Made by a program: the position numbers and the translations under genes. The notes below the pieces were generated by a model, which did no database searches, was not told the DNA's origin, and saw nothing but the letters and a program-made list of their open reading frames with translations. A stretch of DNA of 40,881 bases from UBA3064 sp016868095 (lineage in GTDB: Bacteria > Pseudomonadota > Gammaproteobacteria > Burkholderiales > Burkholderiaceae_E), in the NCBI GenBank assembly GCA_041175665.1, contig JBEDEM010000043.1:1-40881 (forward strand), in the 5' to 3' direction. Numbering within the stretch: the first letter of the stretch is position 1; each line of letters starts with the position of its first letter. Shown here piece by piece: positions 34,692 through 40,881 of this stretch.

Positions 34692-35582
34692 ATGTTCCAG
34701 ATCGTCCCAATGTTCGACACGTTCGCCTGGATACTTTTATTACTTTGCATAACGATCGTCTTCCTACAACTAACACCCTGGCTTCTGGAAACAAATAAGG
34801 CATTGCTTGATTGGTGGAATTTCCACCTCGGCAACCAGGAGTTCGCCCAAGCGTACGCAAGCCAATCAAATGTAGTCATAAAGTTTTTTGCCAATCGGTT
34901 CGGTCGCCTTCTATACTTGATTGGGATGATCACCGCGGTGATTGGTCTACTCAAGACATCGGTCTTGCTCGCGCTTTTGCTGGGGATTTCGGGGGTCAGT
35001 ATTCCAATCATCGCGCAGGTACGCTATCGATTCAAACAGCGGCTAGCCATGGAGCATGCGTTGCCCGATGTAATGGCTAAGCTTGCTGCTCTTATCAGTG
35101 CCGGCCAGCCGCTCCATCAGGCAATCGTTGAACTCCCCGATCGGATTGACCCCGTTCTGTCGCCCCATTTTCTTCAGATTAGATCCGATCTTAGGATGGG
35201 TATTAGCCTCTCAGACTCCCTAAAGCGGCAAGAACGAAGGCTTGATCTTGAAGAGTTTGTCGTATTTGCGAGTTGTCTTCGTGTCGGCCTTTCATCAGGC
35301 GGCACGCTTGCACCCTCTATTGAGAGGCTCTCCAGTGATATGCGTAAGCGCCTAAATCTCCGATCAAAGCTAAGGGTGTTAACCGTTCAAGCAAGAGGGC
35401 AAGCTTGGATCATGTCGGCCCTACCTCCATTGATTTTGGCTACGCTTTCAATCGTCGACCCAGGCGGCTTTGAATTTTTACTACATACCGCTGCGGGTCG
35501 AAGCGCCCTATCACTCGCTATCTGTATGAATCTAGTTGGCGCTTGGTGGGTCCGGCGCCTATCACAATCAAAGTGGGCTTAG
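34692..35582 (+). CDS. tadB: Inner-membrane pilus platform protein TadB
   Basis: This 296-residue type II secretion F-domain protein has an N-terminal hydrophobic segment and further hydrophobic stretches (LLYLIGMITAVIGLLKTSVL and a pair near the C-terminus). The cytoplasmic part has the F-type signature ALPDVMAKLAALISAGQPLH, ELPDRIDPVLSPHFLQIRSD, MGISLSDSLKRQ and EFVVFASCLRVGLSSGGTLA. It should form the Tad platform with TadC and the ATPase. The ATG follows the ATPase stop with no base between. Orientation and position match the conserved order ATPase, TadB, TadC. Confidence 0.9.
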   Translation: MFQIVPMFDTFAWILLLLCITIVFLQLTPWLLETNKALLDWWNFHLGNQEFAQAYASQSNVVIKFFANRFGRLLYLIGMITAVIGLLKTSVLLALLLGISGVSIPIIAQVRYRFKQRLAMEHALPDVMAKLAALISAGQPLHQAIVELPDRIDPVLSPHFLQIRSDLRMGISLSDSLKRQERRLDLEEFVVFASCLRVGLSSGGTLAPSIERLSSDMRKRLNLRSKLRVLTVQARGQAWIMSALPPLILATLSIVDPGGFEFLLHTAAGRSALSLAICMNLVGAWWVRRLSQSKWA

Positions 35583-35589
35583 AGCTGAC

Positions 35590-36603
35590 ATGCAAACATG
35601 GCATAAGTTGCTGCTTCAGCTTGGATTTGGATTGGTTGTCGCGCTTTCGCTTTATGCAATCGGCTCGATACTACTTAAACGCGGCAAAGGGCTCGAGAAA
35701 CGCCACTTGGACGATAACCTACACTCGGCCCACAAGCATCGATCAGAAGCTTTCATGCTGTCGCCATGCTCGCTCGGTCAGATGTTTGAGGTATCGGGCG
35801 GTGCAATGATTCGGCTGAGTGGCATTCGGTTTCAGGAACGATTTAATCATTATGCCAATCTAGCATTTAAGAGCCAGCCATTAATCTCAATGGCTGCATC
35901 GATGACGAAGCTAGACGCGATTGGCATAGCTCAGCGTCAATTGGGTAAGCAGTTCATGGTCTTGCTGTCACTAATTTCTTTAATGCTTGTTTTGATAGTC
36001 CTCGTGTCAAAGTATCAAATCGGTGGCCTCGTGACATTTGCTGATTTTACAGTAGGGCTCTTTAGCGTCTTGGTGATTATTTCTGCTTTGTTTCTCCTGC
36101 TTCCGCGCTTGCTGATGTTTCGAATGCACGCACAAATTGACAAGCTTCGGCATCGACTCAGCACACGCCTTCCAAGCCTCATAGACCTTTGGGTGATTGG
36201 TCTCGAGTCCGGCCAAGCACCGACTGCAGCACTACTAAGCGCTCTAGATCAGAACAGTCACCCAGCATTTGAACTTTTTCGCCAGCGGATCAAACGCGAT
36301 ATCCATGGTGGCTTGAATCTCTCCGATTCACTGGCAAATTTTGGAGTGTTGATGTCGCTTAACGCACTAAGATCGCTTTCTCAATTGATTGCAATTGCCC
36401 AAAGTCAAGGTGGACCTGTTGCCGAACGTTTAAAACAATTCGCCGATCAATCGAGGCAAGAGAGTTTCTTAGCAGCTGAAAACGATGCGCTCAAGGCCCC
36501 CTTACGCCTTCTTGCCCCTTTAGTCACTTTAATCTTTCCTTCAACCTTCATCGTCCTTTTGTTTCCCGTGCTCTATCAATTGAGTGTGGAGTTTGGACGA
36601 TGA
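35590..36603 (+). CDS. tadC: Inner-membrane pilus platform protein TadC
   Basis: This second F-domain protein, of about 337 residues, has hydrophobic segments near its N-terminus, in the middle (FMVLLSLISLMLVLIVLVSK and TVGLFSVLVIISALFLLLPR) and at the end (PLRLLAPLVTLIFPSTFIVL). The F-type motif is RLSTRLPSLIDLWVIGLESG, then ALLSALDQNSHPAFELF, GGLNLSDSLANFG and SLSQLIAIAQSQGGPVAERL. The ATG at 35590 lies seven bases after the tadB stop. An earlier TTG at 35536 would overlap tadB by 47 bases and is unlikely. The stop overlaps the next start (ATGA at 36600). Confidence 0.9.
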   Translation: MQTWHKLLLQLGFGLVVALSLYAIGSILLKRGKGLEKRHLDDNLHSAHKHRSEAFMLSPCSLGQMFEVSGGAMIRLSGIRFQERFNHYANLAFKSQPLISMAASMTKLDAIGIAQRQLGKQFMVLLSLISLMLVLIVLVSKYQIGGLVTFADFTVGLFSVLVIISALFLLLPRLLMFRMHAQIDKLRHRLSTRLPSLIDLWVIGLESGQAPTAALLSALDQNSHPAFELFRQRIKRDIHGGLNLSDSLANFGVLMSLNALRSLSQLIAIAQSQGGPVAERLKQFADQSRQESFLAAENDALKAPLRLLAPLVTLIFPSTFIVLLFPVLYQLSVEFGR

Positions 36604-37823
36604 CTATCAGTGATCAATTTAAAGGCGATCTTTACCTGCGGAAGTTTTGGGAGCGCCTCTTCGGGCTTAGCCCAATGGGTCGGATTGGCGACTCGTACAA
36701 GGGATGGGTCTTTATTCCAAATTGCAGATCAATCCACACGTTTACTTTGCGCCATCCTATTGACATTGAATGGGTTGACGCAGAAGGCAAGCTTCTACGA
36801 CGTGAACGCTCAGTGCCTCCTCGATCTATACGGCATTGCGCTAATGCATACGGTGTACGAGAGCGCTACTCTCCGCGAGCCTTGATGAAACAAGAAGGTT
36901 GGGGAGCAACTGAAGCCATCGTTGCCATCCCAATCGCCTTGATGTTCTTCTTTATTGCAATGCAAGTGGCATACATCGCGATAGGAAAAGTACACCTCGG
37001 CCATACACTTCGAGAAGGTCTGCGTGCAGCCGCTTCCGAATTGACAGTACCTTCGTCGGTCTTGTCTGCGCAAAGATCTGGAGGCGACAACCCAGCCAGT
37101 CGCCTCTCGGGTCCATTTCAAGCTGTAAGTCGACAAAGCGCGGCTGAGTCGGCCTTTGAAGATGCAATTAATAAGACGCTCAAGCCATGGGCTGCTTTTT
37201 ACGGGGAGTCACAAAAACCCGATCAAAATTTGCAATATCAATCCAAGGGCGAGTTAGCGGTGAATAACAGCAAACAGGGACCAACATGGTCTTCGTCGCT
37301 CCATTTGGGCCAATTGGAGCTTGGTCAAGCTTTATCTAGTGATTCATCGAATCCCGATCATTTAGTAGGTGTGCTCAGCTATTGGATGCCAATCAAGATG
37401 CCGTTCTTTGGAAAGGCTGTCTCGTTGGTCATTAGTTCATCGAATGATTGCTCGAATGAATTTGGCAAGGCCACACTTTGCTTTATGTCGGGGCGCTGGT
37501 ATTGGCGACTAATGTCGCAAGCACGGATTCCGCTACCACCATGGGAAGCTTCGGGAACTCATAGTGCCGCGCAAGAGGGATCTGAAAGCGCGATATCCGA
37601 TTCAAAGCCGATCACGATGCCAAACGAGCATGTGTTTGAAGCACAAGTCAACCAAGGTAGCGCGGCGGCCATACCCGGATTGGTCTACGTAGCCACAGAC
37701 ACACGAGCCGCCGTACCCCAGACGATCGCCGCACTTCGCAACGAGATAGCTGCTACCGGTAATCCGTCCTACGAGAGTCGTCATCAAGTTGAGCCCGACT
37801 GCGGCATACAATTCGGGCTTTAA
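36600..37823 (+). CDS. DUF192-TadE fusion protein
   Basis: This 407-residue protein joins two parts. Residues 20-88 match the DUF192 pattern (GWVFIPNCRSIHTFTLRHPI, then DIEWVDAEGKLLRRERSVPP). Residues 98-130 are a TadE-like pseudopilin N-terminus (EGWGATEAIVAIPIALMFFF), with Glu105 and one membrane helix. A polar periplasmic-type part of about 275 residues follows. DUF192 function is unknown; the domain is normally a stand-alone protein. If a prepilin peptidase cuts before the helix, the DUF192 part would be released in the cytoplasm (inference). It closes the pilus operon, four-base coupled to tadC and 28 bases before ugd. Confidence 0.78.
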   Translation: MTISDQFKGDLYLRKFWERLFGLSPMGRIGDSYKGWVFIPNCRSIHTFTLRHPIDIEWVDAEGKLLRRERSVPPRSIRHCANAYGVRERYSPRALMKQEGWGATEAIVAIPIALMFFFIAMQVAYIAIGKVHLGHTLREGLRAAASELTVPSSVLSAQRSGGDNPASRLSGPFQAVSRQSAAESAFEDAINKTLKPWAAFYGESQKPDQNLQYQSKGELAVNNSKQGPTWSSSLHLGQLELGQALSSDSSNPDHLVGVLSYWMPIKMPFFGKAVSLVISSSNDCSNEFGKATLCFMSGRWYWRLMSQARIPLPPWEASGTHSAAQEGSESAISDSKPITMPNEHVFEAQVNQGSAAAIPGLVYVATDTRAAVPQTIAALRNEIAATGNPSYESRHQVEPDCGIQFGL

Positions 37824-37851
37824 ACCTCCATCTCGGAAAGGCTTAGATCGC

Positions 37852-39171
37852 ATGAATATCACCATGATCGGTACGGGTTATGTAGGACTCGTTACCGGCG
37901 CATGTTTGGCCGATATGGGTAACGATGTGCTCTGTGTCGATATCGACCAGCGGAAAATCGAGCGCCTACAAGCTGGCGACATACCGATTCATGAGCCTGG
38001 CTTAGACAAAGTTGTCCATCGAAACGTTGCCGCTGGAAGGCTGCGTTTTAGTGCTGATGCGCGTGAAGGCGCTTTGTTTGGGCTAGTTCAAATGATAGCT
38101 GTGGGAACCCCACCTGACGAAGACGGATCTGCGGATCTTTCCTATGTTTTGGCTGCTGCGAGAACTATTGCCCAGCATATGGACGGATATCGATGCGTGG
38201 TTGACAAGTCGACCGTACCCGTAGGCACTGGCGACAAAGTGCAAGCTGCCATCGCCGAGGAACTCAAGAAGCGTGGCATTGAGCTTCCGTTTTCTGTGGC
38301 ATCAAATCCAGAGTTCCTCAAAGAGGGGGCGGCTGTCGACGACTTCATGAAGCCCGACAGGATTGTGTTGGGCGTTGAGGATGCCCAGGCTGAACAGTTA
38401 CTTCGAGAACTGTATGCGCCGTTTCAGCGGAACCACGAGCGCACCTTTGTTATGAGTCGGCGTGCTGCGGAGCTGACAAAATACGCGGCGAATGCCATGT
38501 TAGCGACACGTATATCCTTCATGAATGAGCTATCCCGGCTTGCTGAAAAAGTGGGCGTTGATATCGAGCAAGTAAGAATAGGCATTGGGTCGGACAGCAG
38601 AATTGGCTATAGCTTTTTGTACGCTGGCGCAGGTTATGGGGGTTCCTGCTTTCCCAAAGATGTTAAAGCACTCATCAGGACCACCCAAGAGGAGGGAATT
38701 GAGCCCTTACTGCTCCAAGCGGTTGAATCGGTGAATCAAACGCAAAAGATGATTCTGGTCGACAAGGCGAAGAGGCGTTTTGGAAGCCTTAAAGGTTTGC
38801 GATTCGGGATTTGGGGGCTCGCCTTCAAACCCAATACGGATGACATGCGCGAGGCGGCCTCTCGCGTGGTCATTGAAGCGCTATGGCAAGAAGGATCAGA
38901 CATCGTGGCTTACGATCCTGTGGCCATGGATGAGTGCCGGCGCATCTACGGCGATCACCCAAGTTTGGCGCTTGCAGGCACGCCGCTCGAGGCAGCTCGG
39001 GGTGTTGACGCCTTGTTTATCCTCACCGAATGGAAGGAGTTCCGTTCACCTAATTTTCAAGAGCTGAAGCATCGCATGAAGTCGCCGATTATTTTTGATG
39101 GGCGCAATTTATACGAACCGCATCTTGCGCGGGATCGCGGCTTTGAGTACTGGGCCATTGGTAGACCTTGA
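37852..39171 (+). CDS. ugd: UDP-glucose 6-dehydrogenase
   Basis: This 439-residue enzyme oxidises UDP-glucose to UDP-glucuronate for capsule, exopolysaccharide or lipid A sugars. The Rossmann motif is ITMIGTGYVGLVTGACLADM at the N-terminus. VDKSTVPVGTGDKV is near residue 118, and NPEFLKEGAAVDDFMKPDRI near 159. The catalytic-cysteine motif GYGGSCFPKDVKAL is near 262, and FGIWGLAFKPNTDDMREAAS near 321. The ATG at 37852 is preceded by AAAGG; an earlier frame start (37789) would overlap the previous gene. It is probably part of the same transcript as the pilus operon, followed ten bases later by relA. Confidence 0.96.
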   Translation: MNITMIGTGYVGLVTGACLADMGNDVLCVDIDQRKIERLQAGDIPIHEPGLDKVVHRNVAAGRLRFSADAREGALFGLVQMIAVGTPPDEDGSADLSYVLAAARTIAQHMDGYRCVVDKSTVPVGTGDKVQAAIAEELKKRGIELPFSVASNPEFLKEGAAVDDFMKPDRIVLGVEDAQAEQLLRELYAPFQRNHERTFVMSRRAAELTKYAANAMLATRISFMNELSRLAEKVGVDIEQVRIGIGSDSRIGYSFLYAGAGYGGSCFPKDVKALIRTTQEEGIEPLLLQAVESVNQTQKMILVDKAKRRFGSLKGLRFGIWGLAFKPNTDDMREAASRVVIEALWQEGSDIVAYDPVAMDECRRIYGDHPSLALAGTPLEAARGVDALFILTEWKEFRSPNFQELKHRMKSPIIFDGRNLYEPHLARDRGFEYWAIGRP

Positions 39172-39181
39172 TCATCGTATC

Positions 39182-40881
39182 GTGCACTCAAAGAGGCCTC
39201 GATCGCAAGAGGAGTCGGGCTCAACTGCTCATGACTTAATCGATTCACTCAGGCATCGCCTGCATGAGGCGGTTTTGCCCAATGGTGAAGCAATCGTTGA
39301 TCATTGCGATGGAACCAATCAAATTTTGCTTGGACTCGTTACAAGTCCCAAGGTTCAAGCGCTTGTCTGGCTGGCTCTCGCTAGCGCAGTGCTACCCAAA
39401 GCGGATGTGGAAAGGCTCGCGGGCGATGAACTGAAAGATTCGGTCGTGGCACTTCGATCGCTTTTTCTTATGCAAACCGTACCCACGGAAGGCGGAAAGC
39501 GCGATCTGGCAGAACAAGAGTTACTACGTCGCATGTTCTTGGCCATGAGTGCCGATGCACAGGTCGTATTAGTGCGACTTGCCTCTCGACTTCAAAGTTT
39601 GCGCTTTCATGCTCAAAGTAAAACAAGGCCATCGCTTGAGCAGGCAAGGTTTACCCTTCGGGTACTTTCGCCACTGGCTAATCGGCTCGGTTTGGGCCAA
39701 CTGAAGTGGGAAATGGAGGATCTCGCATTTCGATTTTCAGACGAGACTTCATACCACCAGATCGCTAAGGCTCTGGACGAAAAGCGAAGCCAGCGCGAGC
39801 TATTTATCTCCGATTTGACAGACGAGATTCAAGCTGGCTTGGCCTTAGCCGGTCTCAAGGCCAAGGTTTCTGGGCGGCCCAAACATATCTACAGCATTTA
39901 CAACAAAATGCGCATCAAGAACTTGCCGATTGAGAAGTTACTTGATTTGAGGGCGATTCGCATCGTTGTCGGTCAAATTGACGACTGTTATGCCGCACTT
40001 GACTGGATCCATAAGCGCTTCTCGCCATTGTTATCCGAATTCGATGATTACATCGCAAGGCCGAAGCCTAATGGCTACCGATCACTTCATACCGTGGTCT
40101 TGCACGATGACGCGCGTCCCGTCGAGGTTCAAATACGTAGCGAGCTCATGCATCGTGAAGCGGAACTGGGCTTTGCCTCACATTGGCATTACAAGGAGAC
40201 GAGTACGGGTTTAAGCCGTTCGAAGGGTGAGGCCCAAGATCAGGATCGAATTGACTATGTAAGACAACTCATAGCATGGAAACAGGACCTTAGCCATGAC
40301 AACAAAGCTATCTCAAAGGCATCAAAGGCGATTTACGTCTTGACCCCTCAAGGCAAGGTGCTTGAGTTGCCTCAAGAAGCCACCCCGATTGACTTTGCGT
40401 ACTTGCTTCACACCGACTTGGGGCATCGCTGTCGCGGTGCAAAGATTGACGGCGTCATGGTGACTCTAAATACCAGTCTTCGCTCCGGTCAAACGGTTGA
40501 GATTCTCGCTGCGCGCGCGAGTGATCAGCTCGGTCCATCTCGAGATTGGTTAAACCCTTCACTGGGCTACGTAAAAAGTTCTAGAGCAAAAACAAAGGTC
40601 AGGCAATGGTTTCATGCACTTGATGAACAGCGCGATCTCGCAATTGGCCGCGCCAAGCTCGAAAAGTTGCTCCAACGGGAAGGGAAAACCGCCTTGGCGC
40701 ATGAGGAGCTTGCAAACCGGATGGGATTTGAGGGCGTAAAGGCGTTGTTCTTGTCACTAGCTCGAGAAGAGTTGAGTAGTCGAGCGCTTGAAAATGCAGT
40801 CCGATTCGATGCTTATCAAGCGCTACCGGCAGACAGTAAGCATCCACCGACTTTGCTTGAAGCACAGTCAAGCCTTAGCGC
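39182..40881 (+). CDS. relA: (p)ppGpp synthetase RelA, partial (runs off the window)
   Basis: RelA makes (p)ppGpp on stalled ribosomes during amino-acid starvation. About 566 residues are visible, open to the edge. An N-terminal pseudo-hydrolase region (PLANRLGLGQLKWEMEDLAF) precedes GRPKHIYSIYNKMRIKNL and DLRAIRIVVG. The synthetase core EFDDYIARPKPNGYRSLHTV (near 286) carries the EFDD of RelA rather than the RxKD of SpoT. VEVQIRSELMHREAELGFAS follows. A TGS domain (IYVLTPQGKVLELPQEATPI) begins near 383. No HDxxED hydrolase motif is seen, so it should be synthetase-only. The proposed GTG start lies ten bases after the ugd stop with a weak ribosome binding site. The C-terminal ACT-type region is outside the window. 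Confidence 0.93.
   Translation, partial: MHSKRPRSQEESGSTAHDLIDSLRHRLHEAVLPNGEAIVDHCDGTNQILLGLVTSPKVQALVWLALASAVLPKADVERLAGDELKDSVVALRSLFLMQTVPTEGGKRDLAEQELLRRMFLAMSADAQVVLVRLASRLQSLRFHAQSKTRPSLEQARFTLRVLSPLANRLGLGQLKWEMEDLAFRFSDETSYHQIAKALDEKRSQRELFISDLTDEIQAGLALAGLKAKVSGRPKHIYSIYNKMRIKNLPIEKLLDLRAIRIVVGQIDDCYAALDWIHKRFSPLLSEFDDYIARPKPNGYRSLHTVVLHDDARPVEVQIRSELMHREAELGFASHWHYKETSTGLSRSKGEAQDQDRIDYVRQLIAWKQDLSHDNKAISKASKAIYVLTPQGKVLELPQEATPIDFAYLLHTDLGHRCRGAKIDGVMVTLNTSLRSGQTVEILAARASDQLGPSRDWLNPSLGYVKSSRAKTKVRQWFHALDEQRDLAIGRAKLEKLLQREGKTALAHEELANRMGFEGVKALFLSLAREELSSRALENAVRFDAYQALPADSKHPPTLLEAQSSLS

Overview
The window reads as chromosomal DNA of a Gram-negative proteobacterium, most likely a betaproteobacterium of the order Burkholderiales (inference). 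Supporting signs are an E. coli-type long ArgG, an OmpA-family envelope protein, a secretin-based Tad/Flp pilus locus, a RelA with the proteobacterial EFDD synthetase motif, and many catabolic genes for aromatic and CoA-linked substrates. Base composition is roughly balanced and coding density is very high. Many genes touch or overlap (ATGA, TGATG or zero-gap junctions). I see no tRNA, rRNA, CRISPR array, transposase or phage gene, and no gene-free stretch longer than 300 bases.

Layout. (1) 1-2539, plus strand: the end of an unidentified gene, then pobA and a second, translationally coupled flavoprotein monooxygenase. (2) 2665-4026: argG. (3) 4020-7515: a minus-strand pair (iron alcohol dehydrogenase and an MDR reductase), a small DUF1992 gene, and a minus-strand beta-hydroxyacid dehydrogenase. 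(4) 7627-10214: a YtcJ-like amidohydrolase coupled by ATGA to a COG0523/CobW-type protein with a degenerate G4 motif. (5) 10109-16424, minus strand: a compact run of M20 amidohydrolase, KfrA-like coiled-coil protein, NtaA-type flavin monooxygenase, M20 deacylase and MBL-fold hydrolase. (6) 16570-18530: pgi and a small secreted protein. (7) 18631-27127, minus strand, transcribed from right to left: a single-chain biotin-dependent acyl-CoA carboxylase, a family III CoA-transferase, a two-subunit family I CoA-transferase-like pair, an asparaginase and an OmpA-family protein. (8) 27233-37823, plus strand: a Tad/Flp-type pilus operon. (9) 37852-40881: UDP-glucose dehydrogenase and a RelA running off the edge.

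How the genes work together. The left half looks like a scavenging region for aromatic and N-acyl compounds: ring hydroxylation, amide cleavage, and alcohol, aldehyde and hydroxyacid oxidoreductases. Region 7 looks like one CoA-dependent catabolic route: CoA activation, carboxylation, and a CoA-transferase-like pair that may be a hydrolase. Its substrate cannot be read from sequence. Region 8 encodes a pilin-like protein, pseudopilin-like TadG/TadE proteins, CpaB, a secretin, an FHA-CpaF ATPase, TadB/TadC and a DUF192-TadE fusion. The locus has no TadZ/CpaE, prepilin peptidase or TadD.

The most unusual items are: a 21-bp tandem repeat that repeats the end of the CaiB-like gene, stop codon included, and in another frame forms a mini-cistron of MTSGRID repeats reaching into the next gene; a hexapeptide repeat tail on the carboxylase; the FHA-CpaF and DUF192-TadE fusions; a CobW-like protein whose NKxD motif reads THAD; and a CoA-transferase beta subunit lacking the expected catalytic glutamate.
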